A stretch of 64,000 nucleotides of DNA from Pseudomonas sp. gcc21 (GTDB taxonomy: Bacteria > Pseudomonadota > Gammaproteobacteria > Pseudomonadales > Pseudomonadaceae): NCBI RefSeq assembly GCF_012844345.1, contig NZ_CP051625.1, positions 248,001 to 312,000 of the forward strand, written 5' to 3'. How positions within the stretch are numbered: position 1 is the first letter of the stretch; each line of letters starts with the position of its first letter. Below the pieces are notes generated by a model. It searched no databases and was not told the DNA's origin. It saw only the letters and a list, made by a program, of their open reading frames with translations. Below, one piece after another: positions 36,755 through 45,599 of this stretch. The position numbers and the translations under genes were made by a program.

Positions 36755-37705
36755 ATGGAAAGTCGCCTGCTTGGTGAAACGAGTCGCGTTTTTGCTAACG
36801 CTGATCCGTATTGCGTATCAGACTATGTCAACCAGCACGTCGGTTTGCATAGTATCCAGCTACCTAAGCGCGGACAGCCCAGCGCGGCCCTAAGTCACCG
36901 TGAATTCGGCAATCTCGATCTCTGTCGGATCGGTTATGGGGCCGGGGTGCACGTTACTTCGCCTGCGCTTGAAACCGTATTCCACCTGCAGATTCTGCTG
37001 CAAGGCAATTGTCTGTGGCGGGGCAAAAGCGAACAGCACCAGTTCAGACCTGGCGAGTTGTTGCTTATCAACCCTGATGATCCGGTGGATCTGACTTACT
37101 CGGACGACTGCGAGAAATTCATCATCAAGGTGCCCGCGGCGTTTCTGGACAAGGCTTGCACTGAAAACAACTGGCGGCGGCCGGCGGAAGGGATACGTTT
37201 CGCTGCGCGGCACAATATGAATCAGCTGGACGGCTTCATCAATCTGCTGACGATGATCTGTCACGAAGCCGAGGGCGATCAGAGCATGCCTATGGTTCGT
37301 GAACAGTACACGCGCATCGTCGCGTCCAAGCTGCTTGGGTTGCTGAGTAACAACGTCAGCCGTGAAGAGCTGAGCGAAAGCTGTCCGTCATTCGAGCGGG
37401 TTGCCCAGTACATCGACGAAAACCTCAAGCAGGACATCAGCATCGACCAGCTGGCACAGGCGGTACGCATCAGTCCGCGGTCGTTATATGCGTTGTTTGA
37501 CCGGAACGCCGGGACCACTCCGAAGAACTATATTCGTGCTCGCAAGCTTGAGCGCGTCAGACAGTGTCTGTGCGATCCGGCGGTCAAGGTGCGCAACGTT
37601 ACCGAGGTTGCGCTCGACTACGGGTTCATGCACCTGGGACGTTTTTCCGAGAATTACAAAGGCGCTTTCGGCGAGCTTCCTTCAGAAACGCTGCGGCGTC
37701 GTTAA
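36755..37705 (+). CDS. benR: AraC/XylS-family activator of benzoate degradation, BenR
   Basis: BenR activates the benABCD promoter in the presence of benzoate. The ATG at 36755 gives 316 residues, close to P. putida BenR. Matching segments include DPYCVSDYVNQHVG near the N-terminus, LLINPDDPVDLTYSDDCEKF in the effector domain, and C-terminal AraC helix-turn-helix motifs (about 215-312) with IRARKLERVRQCLCDPAVKV and EVALDYGFMHLGRFSE. An upstream frame start (36683) lacks homology. It has its own terminator before the benA promoter. Confidence 0.93.
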   Translation: MESRLLGETSRVFANADPYCVSDYVNQHVGLHSIQLPKRGQPSAALSHREFGNLDLCRIGYGAGVHVTSPALETVFHLQILLQGNCLWRGKSEQHQFRPGELLLINPDDPVDLTYSDDCEKFIIKVPAAFLDKACTENNWRRPAEGIRFAARHNMNQLDGFINLLTMICHEAEGDQSMPMVREQYTRIVASKLLGLLSNNVSREELSESCPSFERVAQYIDENLKQDISIDQLAQAVRISPRSLYALFDRNAGTTPKNYIRARKLERVRQCLCDPAVKVRNVTEVALDYGFMHLGRFSENYKGAFGELPSETLRRR

Positions 37706-37743
37706 GCCTGTTCGCATCGTAACCTACTGATATTCATACATGT

Positions 37744-37780
37744 TCTCTCTGTCCATGCACGCGACAGAGAGACGCTTTTT
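37744..37780 (+). terminator. Rho-independent terminator of benR
   Basis: TCTCTCTGTC (37744-37753) and GACAGAGAGA (37763-37772) form a 10-bp stem followed by CGC and five T residues. Confidence 0.85.
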
Positions 37781-37828
37781 CGTGTCCGACATTCCGATTA
37801 GGTCCCCGTTCATCCGTATCCCGCTTGT

Positions 37829-37865
37829 TGCAGGAAACGGATAGCGTCAGTGCAGAAAGCGGATA
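37829..37865 (+). promoter_or_regulatory. BenR/XylS operator of the benA promoter
   Basis: TGCAGGAAACGGATA (37829-37843) and TGCAGAAAGCGGATA (37851-37865) are two direct repeats that fully match the XylS/BenR half-site TGCA-N6-GGNTA. They are separated by 7 bp (6 in the classic Pm promoter). Confidence 0.92.
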
Positions 37866-37886
37866 TTGCCCGACCCTGCTGCCACA

Positions 37887-37919
37887 TAGTCTTCATCTTG
37901 TTGAAACAATAATGTGGAG
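37887..37919 (+). promoter_or_regulatory. benA promoter -10 and conserved leader, Pm-like
   Basis: TAGTCT (37887-37892) lies 21 bp after the proximal BenR site, where the Pm promoter has TAGGCT. GAAACAATAATGTGGAG (37903-37919) closely parallels the Pm leader GAAACAATAATAATGGAG, including the ribosome site. This is a Pm/Pb-type promoter driving benABCD and very likely catBCA. Confidence 0.78.
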
Positions 37920-37927
37920 CCTTGGCC

Positions 37928-39289
37928 ATGACCTTGCGACCCGAATACCTCGATAACCTGCTGGAAGACGATCAAGAAAAGGGCACTTTTCGCTGTAAGC
38001 GTGAGATCTTCACCAACCCTCGTCTGTTCGAACTGGAGATGAAGCACATCTTCGAAGGCAACTGGCTGTATCTCGCGCATGAGAGCCAGATTCCGGAGAA
38101 GAATGACTACTACACGACCTATATGGGTCGCCAGCCGATTTTCATCGCGCGCAACAAGGAAGGCGAGCTGAACGCCTTCATCAACGCCTGCAGTCACCGT
38201 GGTGCGATGCTCTGTCGTTACAAGAGCGGCAACAAGTCCACTTACACCTGTCCGTTCCACGGCTGGACATTCAACAACTCCGGCAAGCTGCTCAAGGTCA
38301 AGGATCCCAAGGAAGCGGGTTACCCGGACAGCTTCAAATGTGACGGCTCACATGACCTGACCAAGGTTGCACGGTTTGAGTCCTATCGCGGATTCCTGTT
38401 TGGCAGCCTGCGCGAAGACGTTGCACCGCTGGACGAATTCCTCGGTGAATCGAGAAAGATTATCGACATGGTCGTCGACCAATCGCCGGACGGTCTCGAA
38501 GTGCTGCGCGGTGCGTCCACCTATGTCTACGAAGGCAACTGGAAGTTGCAGGCGGAAAACGGTGCCGACGGCTATCACGTCAGCGCCGTGCACTGGAACT
38601 ACGCCGCCACCCAGAACCAGCGCAAGCTCCGTGAAGCAGGCGATGACGTCCGCGCCATGAGCGCCGGCGGCTGGGGCAAGAAGGGTGGTGGTTTCTATTC
38701 CTTCGAGAATGGCCACTTGCTGCTCTGGACCCGTTGGGATAACCCGGAAGACCGTCCGCTCTACAGCCGCCGCGAGGAAATGATCGAGGAATTCGGCCAG
38801 GCGCGTACTGACTGGATGATCGAACACTCCCGCAACCTGTGTCTGTACCCGAACCTGTACCTGATGGACCAGTTCGGCTCGCAATTGCGGGTCGCCCGTC
38901 CGCTGTCGGTCGACAAGACCGAAGTCACCATCTATTGCATTGCTCCCCGTGGCGAAAGCGCAGAAGCGCGCTCGCGTCGCATCCGCCAGTACGAGGATTT
39001 CTTCAACGTCAGTGGTATGGCGACTCCGGACGATCTGGAAGAATTCCGCGCGTGCCAGGAAGGTTACAAGGGTGCTGCAGCGGAATGGAACGACATGTCC
39101 CGTGGTGCCAAGCACTGGATCGACGGCGCGGATGAAGGCGCGGCGGAAATCGGTCTTGAGCCGATCATGAGCGGCGCGCGCAGTGAAGATGAAGGACTGT
39201 TCGTGCTCCAGCACAAGTTCTGGCAGGAATCGATCAAGCGGGCTGCCGAGAAAGAACAGGGCCAACTGATCCATGTGGAGGGCGCGTGA
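37928..39289 (+). CDS. benA: Benzoate 1,2-dioxygenase, large (alpha) subunit
   Basis: Rieske oxygenase subunit that adds both oxygen atoms to benzoate, forming the cis-diol carboxylate. 453 residues from the ATG at 37928; a TTG two codons earlier is possible. The Rieske cluster motif is Cys88-X-His90 (CSHRG) and Cys108-X2-His111 (CPFHGW). The mononuclear iron site is in [15 protein letters not shown], with the bridging Asp before GYH. It is first of benABCD and overlaps benB (TGATG). Confidence 0.96.
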   Translation: MTLRPEYLDNLLEDDQEKGTFRCKREIFTNPRLFELEMKHIFEGNWLYLAHESQIPEKNDYYTTYMGRQPIFIARNKEGELNAFINACSHRGAMLCRYKSGNKSTYTCPFHGWTFNNSGKLLKVKDPKEAGYPDSFKCDGSHDLTKVARFESYRGFLFGSLREDVAPLDEFLGESRKIIDMVVDQSPDGLEVLRGASTYVYEGNWKLQAENGADGYHVSAVHWNYAATQNQRKLREAGDDVRAMSAGGWGKKGGGFYSFENGHLLLWTRWDNPEDRPLYSRREEMIEEFGQARTDWMIEHSRNLCLYPNLYLMDQFGSQLRVARPLSVDKTEVTIYCIAPRGESAEARSRRIRQYEDFFNVSGMATPDDLEEFRACQEGYKGAAAEWNDMSRGAKHWIDGADEGAAEIGLEPIMSGARSEDEGLFVLQHKFWQESIKRAAEKEQGQLIHVEGA

Positions 39290-39777
39290 TGACCATCTCC
39301 TACGAAACCGCACGTGACTTCCTGTACCGCGAAGCGCGGTATCTGGATGACAAGGACTGGGATAACTGGCTGGAACTGTACGCGGCTGACGCCACTTTCT
39401 GGATGCCCGCGTGGGACGATCAGGACCGGTTGACCGAGGATCCCCAGACCGAGATTTCGCTGATCTGGTACGGCAACCGCAGCGGGTTGGAAGACCGCGT
39501 GTTCCGCATACGTACCGACCGCTCCAGCGCCACGATGCCGGACACCCGCACCTCGCACAACATCAATAACCTCGAGTTGCTCGAGCAGGCTGATGGAATG
39601 TGCAAGCTGCGCTTCAACTGGCACACCCTGAGTTTTCGCTACAAGACCGTCGATCATTTCTACGGCACCAGCTTCTACACCCTTGACGTGCGTGGCGAGC
39701 AGCCGCTGATCAAGGCCAAGAAGGTCGTGCTGAAGAACGATTACATCCGCCAGATGATCGACGTTTACCATCTTTGA
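39289..39777 (+). CDS. benB: Benzoate 1,2-dioxygenase, small (beta) subunit
   Basis: Structural partner of BenA in the alpha3beta3 oxygenase. 162 residues; SnoaL-like fold with YLDDKDWDNWLELYAADATF and a C-terminal KKVVLKNDYIRQMIDVYHL typical of BenB. The ATG overlaps the benA stop, with TGGAGGG before it. Confidence 0.95.
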   Translation: MTISYETARDFLYREARYLDDKDWDNWLELYAADATFWMPAWDDQDRLTEDPQTEISLIWYGNRSGLEDRVFRIRTDRSSATMPDTRTSHNINNLELLEQADGMCKLRFNWHTLSFRYKTVDHFYGTSFYTLDVRGEQPLIKAKKVVLKNDYIRQMIDVYHL

Positions 39778-39787
39778 GGCCTCTGCC

Positions 39788-40798
39788 ATGACCCACATGA
39801 TTGCACTGAACTTTGAAGACGGCGTGACCCGCTTCATCGATACCAACCCCGGCGAAACCGTTGCCGACGCAGCCTACCGTCAGGGCATCAACGTGCCGCT
39901 GGACTGCCGCGATGGTGCCTGCGGAGCCTGCAAATGCAAGGCTGAATCCGGCCGCTACGACCTCGGAGAGGAATACATCGAGGACGCGCTGAGTGAGGAC
40001 GAAGCTGAGCAGGGCTATGTGCTGACCTGCCAGATGGTTGCCGAGAGCGATTGCGTCATCAGCGTTCCGGCGTCAAGCGAGGTGTGCAAGACCACTCAGG
40101 TCAGCATCGAGGCCGAGATCAGCGATATTCGTCAGTTATCCGAAAGCACCATAGCGTTGTCGCTCAAGGGTGAGGCCCTGCATCGCCTGGCGTTCCTGCC
40201 GGGTCAGTATGTGAATCTGCAGGTGCCTGGCAGCGATCAGACCCGCGCCTATTCCTTCAGTTCCATGCCGCGCGAAGGCGAGGTCAGCTTTTTGATCCGC
40301 AACGTGCCGGGCGGATTGATGAGCAGCTTCCTGACGGGCATGGCCAAGGCCGGCGATACGCTGAACCTGGCGGGCCCGCTGGGCAGCTTCTATCTGCGCG
40401 ACATCAAGCGTCCGCTGTTGTTGCTGGCCGGTGGAACCGGTCTCGCACCCTTCACTGCGATGCTCGACAAGATTGCTGCGCAGGGAAGCGAGCATCCCCT
40501 GCATCTGATCTATGGGGTGTCGCAGGATCACGACCTGGTGGAAATGGAAAAGCTCGACGACTTTGCCGAGCGCATCCCCAATTTCACCTACAGCACGTGC
40601 GTGTCCAGCCCGGATACCGCGCACCCGCTCAAAGGGTACGTCACCCAGCATATCGAACCGAAGCATCTGAATGATGGGGAAGTGGACGTTTACTTGTGTG
40701 GGCCGCCGGCGATGGTTGAATCGGTAAGCCAGTACCTGCGTGAGCAGGGCCTGGAGCCGGTGAATTTCTTCTTCGAAAAATTCGCAGCGAGCGCCTGA
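39788..40798 (+). CDS. benC: Benzoate dioxygenase electron-transfer component (ferredoxin-NADH reductase)
   Basis: Passes electrons from NADH via FAD and a 2Fe-2S cluster to BenAB. 336 residues. The N-terminal plant-type ferredoxin has CRDGACGACKCKAES and a later Cys (LTCQM). The FAD domain has the flavin motif RAYSFSSMP, and the NAD domain has LLAGGTGLAPFTAML and CGPPAMV. It lies 10 bp after benB. Confidence 0.96.
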   Translation: MTHMIALNFEDGVTRFIDTNPGETVADAAYRQGINVPLDCRDGACGACKCKAESGRYDLGEEYIEDALSEDEAEQGYVLTCQMVAESDCVISVPASSEVCKTTQVSIEAEISDIRQLSESTIALSLKGEALHRLAFLPGQYVNLQVPGSDQTRAYSFSSMPREGEVSFLIRNVPGGLMSSFLTGMAKAGDTLNLAGPLGSFYLRDIKRPLLLLAGGTGLAPFTAMLDKIAAQGSEHPLHLIYGVSQDHDLVEMEKLDDFAERIPNFTYSTCVSSPDTAHPLKGYVTQHIEPKHLNDGEVDVYLCGPPAMVESVSQYLREQGLEPVNFFFEKFAASA

Positions 40799-40839
40799 TC
40801 TCTTCAGGCGCCAGCCCATCAACGTACAGGACTGCTGAC

Positions 40840-41619
40840 ATGACTCAACGTTTCTGCAACAAGGTTGCCGTCATCACCGGCGCGGCGCAGGGAATCGGCC
40901 GGCGCGTCGCCGAGCGCATGGCTGCGGAAGGTGGCCAGCTGGTGCTGGTTGACCGTTCCGAACTGGTACACGAGCTGGCCATCGAGCTTGGCGCGCAGGG
41001 AGCCGAAGTGCTGACGCTGACGGCTGACCTCGAACAGTTTGCTGGCTGCAATGAAGTGATGAAGGCCGCCGTCGAGCGCTTCGGTCGTCTGGATATCCTG
41101 ATCAATAACGTCGGCGGCACCATCTGGGCCAAGCCCTTCGAGCACTATCAGGAACATGAGATAGAAGCCGAAGTGCGGCGTTCATTATTCCCGACGCTGT
41201 GGTGCTGCCACGCCGCCTTGCCACAGATGCTGGAGCAGGGTGGCGGAGCCATTGTCAACGTCTCGTCCGTGGCGACCCGCGGTGTAAACAGGGTGCCCTA
41301 TGGCGCGGCCAAGGGTGGCGTGAACGCCCTGACTGCCTGTCTTGCGCTGGAAACGGCTGGCCGCGGCGTGCGGGTGAACGCTACCGCGCCAGGCGGGACC
41401 GAAGCACCGCCGCGTCGCATACCACGTAACACCGCCGAGCAGAGCGAACAGGAAAAGATTTGGTATCAGCAGATCGTCGATCAGACCGTGGACAGCAGCC
41501 TGATGAAACGCTACGGCACGATCGACGAGCAGGTCGGCGCGATCCTCTTTCTGGCCTCTGAGGAGGCAACGTACATCACCGGTGTGACGCTACCCGTGGC
41601 AGGCGGTGATCTTGGTTGA
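40840..41619 (+). CDS. benD: Benzoate cis-diol dehydrogenase
   Basis: An SDR that oxidises and decarboxylates the benzoate cis-diol to catechol, reducing NAD+. 259 residues; nucleotide motif TGAAQGIGRRVA, NNVGG, and the active-site Tyr and Lys in RVPYGAAKGGV. The length, the operon position between benC and catB, and the PGGTEAPPRRIPR segment fit BenD/XylL. It is followed 42 bp later by catB. Confidence 0.95.
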   Translation: MTQRFCNKVAVITGAAQGIGRRVAERMAAEGGQLVLVDRSELVHELAIELGAQGAEVLTLTADLEQFAGCNEVMKAAVERFGRLDILINNVGGTIWAKPFEHYQEHEIEAEVRRSLFPTLWCCHAALPQMLEQGGGAIVNVSSVATRGVNRVPYGAAKGGVNALTACLALETAGRGVRVNATAPGGTEAPPRRIPRNTAEQSEQEKIWYQQIVDQTVDSSLMKRYGTIDEQVGAILFLASEEATYITGVTLPVAGGDLG

Positions 41620-41661
41620 TCCGCTACATCGCCCGAACCCACGTAAGAGAACTGGAATGCT

Positions 41662-42783
41662 ATGACTCAAGTACTGATCGAGAACATCGAGACGGTCATC
41701 GTCGATCTGCCGACCATCCGTCCGCACAAGCTGGCGATGCACACCATGCAGAACCAGACGCTGGTGATCGTTCGCCTGCGCTGTTCGGATGGCATTGAAG
41801 GTCTGGGTGAATCCACCACGATTGGCGGCTTGGCCTATGGCAACGAGAGCCCGGAAAGCATCAAGCAGAACATTGATAGCCATTTCGCGCCGCTGCTGGT
41901 CGGGCAGGACGCCGCCAATATCAATGCCGCCATGCTGCGTCTGGACAAATCCATCACTGGTAACACCTTCGCCAAGTCCGGCATCGAAAGCGCGTTGCTT
42001 GATGCCCAGGGCAAGCGGCTGGGGTTGCCGGTCAGTGAACTGCTGGGCGGGCGCGTACGGGATGGCCTGGAGGTCGCCTGGACACTGGCCAGCGGCGATA
42101 CGGCAAAGGACATCGCCGAAGCCGAGCAGATGCTCGATATTCGCCGCCACCGCATTTTCAAGCTGAAGATCGGTGCCAACGAGGTGAACCAGGACCTGCG
42201 CCATGTCATCGCCATCAAGCAGGCGCTGGGCGACCGTGCCAGCGTACGCGTCGACGTCAATCAGTACTGGGACGAGTCCGTGGCGATCCGCGCTTGCCAG
42301 GTGCTGGGCGACAACGGCATTGATCTGATCGAGCAGCCGATTTCCCGGATCAACCGCGGTGGGCAGATCCGCCTCAATCAGCGCAGCCCCGCACCCATCA
42401 TGGCCGATGAATCCATCGAGAGCGTCGCGGACGCCTTCAGTCTGGCTGCCGACGGCGCCGCCAGCATCTTTGCCTTGAAAATCGCCAAGAATGGCGGCCC
42501 GCGCGCCGTGTTGCGCACGGCGCAGATCGCCGAAGCTGCCGGTATTTCGCTGTATGGCGGAACCATGCTGGAAGGTTCGGTGGGCACCATGGCTTCCGCG
42601 CATGCATTCGTCACGCTGAACAAGCTGACCTGGCACACCGAACTGTTCGGCCCGCTGTTGTTGACGGAAGAAATTGTCGTCGAGGCGCCCGTGTATCGCG
42701 ACTTCCAACTCGAAGTGCCGCGCAATCCGGGGCTCGGCCTGACTCTGGACGAAGACCGCCTGGCGTTCTTCCGTCGCCGCTAA
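41662..42783 (+). CDS. catB: Muconate cycloisomerase
   Basis: Converts cis,cis-muconate to muconolactone; enolase superfamily. 373 residues. The KxK catalytic motif is FKLKIG, with Lys167 and Lys169 at the same numbers as in P. putida CatB. Metal ligands are in VRVDVNQYWDE, IDLIEQPIS and IMADESIESV. It lies 42 bp after benD with no promoter or terminator between, so it is probably expressed from the ben promoter. No catR is present. Confidence 0.96.
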   Translation: MTQVLIENIETVIVDLPTIRPHKLAMHTMQNQTLVIVRLRCSDGIEGLGESTTIGGLAYGNESPESIKQNIDSHFAPLLVGQDAANINAAMLRLDKSITGNTFAKSGIESALLDAQGKRLGLPVSELLGGRVRDGLEVAWTLASGDTAKDIAEAEQMLDIRRHRIFKLKIGANEVNQDLRHVIAIKQALGDRASVRVDVNQYWDESVAIRACQVLGDNGIDLIEQPISRINRGGQIRLNQRSPAPIMADESIESVADAFSLAADGAASIFALKIAKNGGPRAVLRTAQIAEAAGISLYGGTMLEGSVGTMASAHAFVTLNKLTWHTELFGPLLLTEEIVVEAPVYRDFQLEVPRNPGLGLTLDEDRLAFFRRR

Positions 42784-42809
42784 TCCATTACCCCTCAGAG
42801 GAACTGAAT

Positions 42810-43100
42810 ATGCTGTTTCACGTAAAGATGACCGTCAACCTGCCGGTCGATATGGACCCGGCGCAGGCCGCGAAGATCAAGGCTGAAGAAAAGGCCCTGG
42901 CCCAGGGACTGATGCGCGAAGGCAAGTGGCGTCACCTGTGGCGCATCGCCGGCTTTTATGCCAACTACAGCGTGTTTGACGTTGCCAGCGTCGATGAACT
43001 GCACAACACGCTGATGAGCTTGCCGCTTTACCCCTACATGGATATCGAGGTCGACGCGTTATGCCGTCACCCCTCATCCATCCGTGACGATGACCGCTGA
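42810..43100 (+). CDS. catC: Muconolactone delta-isomerase
   Basis: Shifts the double bond of muconolactone to give beta-ketoadipate enol-lactone. The 96-residue product (P. putida enzyme also 96) starts MLFHVKMTVNLPVDMDP and contains RIAGFYANYSVFDV and LPLYPYMDIEV, all typical. It follows catB by 26 bp; GAGG precedes the ATG. Confidence 0.96.
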   Translation: MLFHVKMTVNLPVDMDPAQAAKIKAEEKALAQGLMREGKWRHLWRIAGFYANYSVFDVASVDELHNTLMSLPLYPYMDIEVDALCRHPSSIRDDDR

Positions 43101-43129
43101 TTTCCATTAGAACAAGAGAGGTAGATACC

Positions 43130-44062
43130 ATGTCCGTGACCATCACACAGAACACTGAAATCCAGAAGTTTTTCGAAGAAGCCAGCGGCTTCGGTAACGA
43201 GCAGGGCAGCCCGCGGGTCAAGGCGCTGGTGCATCGCATCCTGCAGGATACCGCCCGGATCATCGAAGACCTGGACGTAACCCAGGACGAATTCTGGACC
43301 GCCGTTGATTACGTCAATCGTCTGGGCGCCAGCGGCGAAGCCGGTCTGGTTGTCGCAGGCCTGGGGCTCGAGCATTTCCTTGATCTGCTGCAGGACGCCA
43401 AGGACGAACAGGTCGGTCAGACCGGCGGCACCCCCCGCACCATCGAAGGGCCGTTGTATGTGGCTGGCGCACCGATCTGTGAAGGCGAGGCGGTCATGTA
43501 TGACGGCGAAGAGCAGGGCACGCCGCTGTTCCTTTCCGGCCGCGTAGTTGATCTCGACGGCCAGCCCGTTGTCGGCGCAACGGTCGATCTGTGGCACGCC
43601 AACGAGCAGGGCAACTATTCCTACTTCGACAAGAGCCAGCCGGAATACAACCTGCGTCGCCGGATCATCACCGATGCCGAAGGCTACTACCGCGCACGCA
43701 GCATCGTTCCGTCCGGGTATGGCTGCTCGCCTGAGGGTCCGACTCAGGAAGTACTGGATCAGCTGGGGCGTCACGGCCAGCGTCCTGCGCACGTGCACTT
43801 CTTCATCTCGGCGCCGGGTTATCGTCACCTGACCACTCAGTTCAACTTCGCTGGCGATGAGCACCTGTGGGATGACTTTGCCTACGCTACCCGTGAAGGT
43901 CTGATCGCCGATATCCAGTTCACCGAAGATGATGCCGCAGCGCGCGAGCGGGGTGTTGAAGGCCGTTTCGCGACGATCGATTTCGACTTCCAGCTCCAGC
44001 CTGCGCCGGCCGCGGATGCGGAGCAGCGCAGCGGACGTCCGCGTGCTTTGCAGGAAGCCTGA
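43130..44062 (+). CDS. catA: Catechol 1,2-dioxygenase
   Basis: Intradiol ring cleavage of catechol to cis,cis-muconate, using Fe3+. 310 residues. The N-terminal helical dimer domain (about 1-105) precedes the catalytic domain. Iron ligands by family comparison are Tyr163 (QGNYSYFD), Tyr197 (SGYGCSPEGP), His221 and His223 (RPAHVHFF). It ends the ben-cat run; a terminator follows. Confidence 0.96.
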   Translation: MSVTITQNTEIQKFFEEASGFGNEQGSPRVKALVHRILQDTARIIEDLDVTQDEFWTAVDYVNRLGASGEAGLVVAGLGLEHFLDLLQDAKDEQVGQTGGTPRTIEGPLYVAGAPICEGEAVMYDGEEQGTPLFLSGRVVDLDGQPVVGATVDLWHANEQGNYSYFDKSQPEYNLRRRIITDAEGYYRARSIVPSGYGCSPEGPTQEVLDQLGRHGQRPAHVHFFISAPGYRHLTTQFNFAGDEHLWDDFAYATREGLIADIQFTEDDAAARERGVEGRFATIDFDFQLQPAPAADAEQRSGRPRALQEA

Positions 44063-44094
44063 CGTGAGGCGGGTTTCGTCCCGCTCTTTGTTCT

Positions 44095-44124
44095 GACGCC
44101 GGTTCACAAGACCGGCGTCTTTCT
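44095..44124 (+). terminator. Rho-independent terminator after catA
   Basis: GACGCCGGT (44095-44103) and ACCGGCGTC (44111-44119) form a 9-bp stem with a 7-base loop, then TTTCT. It ends the benABCD-catBCA transcript, at least partly. Confidence 0.75.
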
Positions 44125-44126
44125 CC

Positions 44127-44161
44127 GGCCAGCCCTGCGATACCCTTCGCAGGTGCTGGCC
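44127..44161 (+). promoter_or_regulatory. Long bulged hairpin upstream of benE
   Basis: GGCCAGC-CCTGCGA (44127-44140) pairs with TCGCAGG-T-GCTGGCC (44147-44161): 14 bp with a single bulged T and a 6-base loop. It follows the catA terminator by a few bases and lies 55 bp before benE. It may be a second terminator, an mRNA stabiliser or an attenuator. Confidence 0.55.
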
Positions 44162-44215
44162 GGAGCCTGGTCAGGATCTGCGCCAACCCCTTCCTCTATC
44201 CTGTGACGAGATGCC

Positions 44216-45424
44216 ATGAAAACCCTGGTTAAGGATTTTTCTCCGTCCGCTGCAGTGGCCGGATTTATCGCCACCGTTATCTCTTATGCGGGCCCACTGG
44301 TTATCGTCTTCCAGGCTGCCGAAAGCGCCGGTATGCCGCACGCCGTGCTGTCATCCTGGGTCTGGGCAATATCCATCGGCAGCGCCGTGCTCGGTATTGG
44401 CTTGAGCCTGCGATACAGGGTCCCCGTGATCATTGCCTGGTCGGCACCGGGCTCTGCGCTTCTGGTCTCGTTACTGCCTGAAGTCAGTCTCAATGAAGCG
44501 GTGGGCGCCTATATTCTCGCCTCTGTGATCATTTTTATCGTTGGGGTGACCGGCGCTTTCGACCGGATCATCCGCAAACTGCCCGCTGCGATTGCCGCCG
44601 GGATGCTTGCGGGAATCCTGTTCCGTTTCGGGACCGGACTATTCGTATCGCTGGAGTCGCAGCCGATTCTGGTGCTGGCAATGTTCGTCACCTATCTGCT
44701 GGGCAAACGGTTAATGCCACGCTACGCGGTGATGGCCGTATTGGTGGTGGGTTGCCTGATCGCGCTGGCCAGCGGTGATATGCGCCAGGACGCGTTGGTC
44801 GTTGGGCTAGCCATACCGGTCTGGATCACCCCTGAGTTCAGTCTGTCGGCTGCGCTGAATATTGCGTTGCCGCTGGTAATGGTCGCGCTGACCGGGCAGT
44901 TCGTACCCGGTATTGCGGTCATGCGTGCCTCGGGATATTCGACCCCTGCGAGCCCGATTATCAGCAGCAGTGCAGTGGGCTCGTTACTGCTGGCCCCGTT
45001 TGGCTGCCACGGCCTGACGCTGGCGGCGATTACTGCCGCTATCTGCACCGGGCCGGAAGCGCACCCGGACCCGGGGCGGCGCTACGTAGCCGGTGTGGTT
45101 GGCGGGCTTACCTATCTGCTACTCGGGCTGTTTGGTGCCACGCTGGTCTCGCTATTCACCGCATTTCCCGCTGAGCTGATTGCTGCGCTTGCCGGTCTCG
45201 CCCTGTTTGCCGCCATAGCCGGCGCGCTCACCAGTGCAATGGCGATACCCAGTGACCGGGAGGCGGCATTGATTACCTTTCTGGTAACCGCGTCCGGCAT
45301 GTCCTTCCTCGGGCTGTCCGCTGCGTTCTGGGGCCTGATCTTCGGGGTAGCGGCGCATCTGCTGCTGACCCTGCGCCGACCCACACCGGAGCAGCAAGTT
45401 ATGGAGGAAGAACCAGCTCGCTGA
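44216..45424 (+). CDS. benE: Benzoate/H+ symporter BenE family
   Basis: Inner-membrane uptake of benzoate. 402 residues with about 12 hydrophobic segments. The family start DFSPSAAVAGFIATVISYAG, the internal SGYSTPASPIISSSAVGSLL, and APFGCHGLTLAAITAAIC are typical of BenE. It lies between catA and pcaI in the same direction, after two hairpins, so it may have its own promoter or be expressed by read-through. Confidence 0.92.
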   Translation: MKTLVKDFSPSAAVAGFIATVISYAGPLVIVFQAAESAGMPHAVLSSWVWAISIGSAVLGIGLSLRYRVPVIIAWSAPGSALLVSLLPEVSLNEAVGAYILASVIIFIVGVTGAFDRIIRKLPAAIAAGMLAGILFRFGTGLFVSLESQPILVLAMFVTYLLGKRLMPRYAVMAVLVVGCLIALASGDMRQDALVVGLAIPVWITPEFSLSAALNIALPLVMVALTGQFVPGIAVMRASGYSTPASPIISSSAVGSLLLAPFGCHGLTLAAITAAICTGPEAHPDPGRRYVAGVVGGLTYLLLGLFGATLVSLFTAFPAELIAALAGLALFAAIAGALTSAMAIPSDREAALITFLVTASGMSFLGLSAAFWGLIFGVAAHLLLTLRRPTPEQQVMEEEPAR

Positions 45425-45482
45425 TCTAAGCGCCGGGTTCCACCCCGACAGGGGTGCTTGTTTGCAGGTATCGCGCCATATG

Positions 45483-45517
45483 GTTCGATAATCGAACAGG
45501 AATCCGATAATCGGATT
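45483..45517 (+). promoter_or_regulatory. Tandem PcaR boxes upstream of pcaIJ
   Basis: GTTCGATAATCGAAC (45483-45497) is a perfect palindrome differing from the P. putida PcaR site GTTCGATAATCGCAC at one base. AATCCGATAATCGGATT (45501-45517) is a second palindrome with the same core, centred 19 bp on. They lie 83 bp and more before pcaI. Cooperative PcaR binding is likely. Confidence 0.85.
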
Positions 45518-45599
45518 GTTTGCGGCGTTGCGTCCGCATAAGGTAGGACTCACGCCACCCCCGCCGGTGGCTCCCCTCATTCAATCGAGAGCTATACCG

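Noticed and set aside
41590-42708. A 372-codon minus-strand open frame
   Set aside because: Antisense to catB; no homology features and no start context.
43067-44107. A 346-codon minus-strand open frame
   Set aside because: Antisense to catA, whose iron ligands are intact; no family features in the antisense product.
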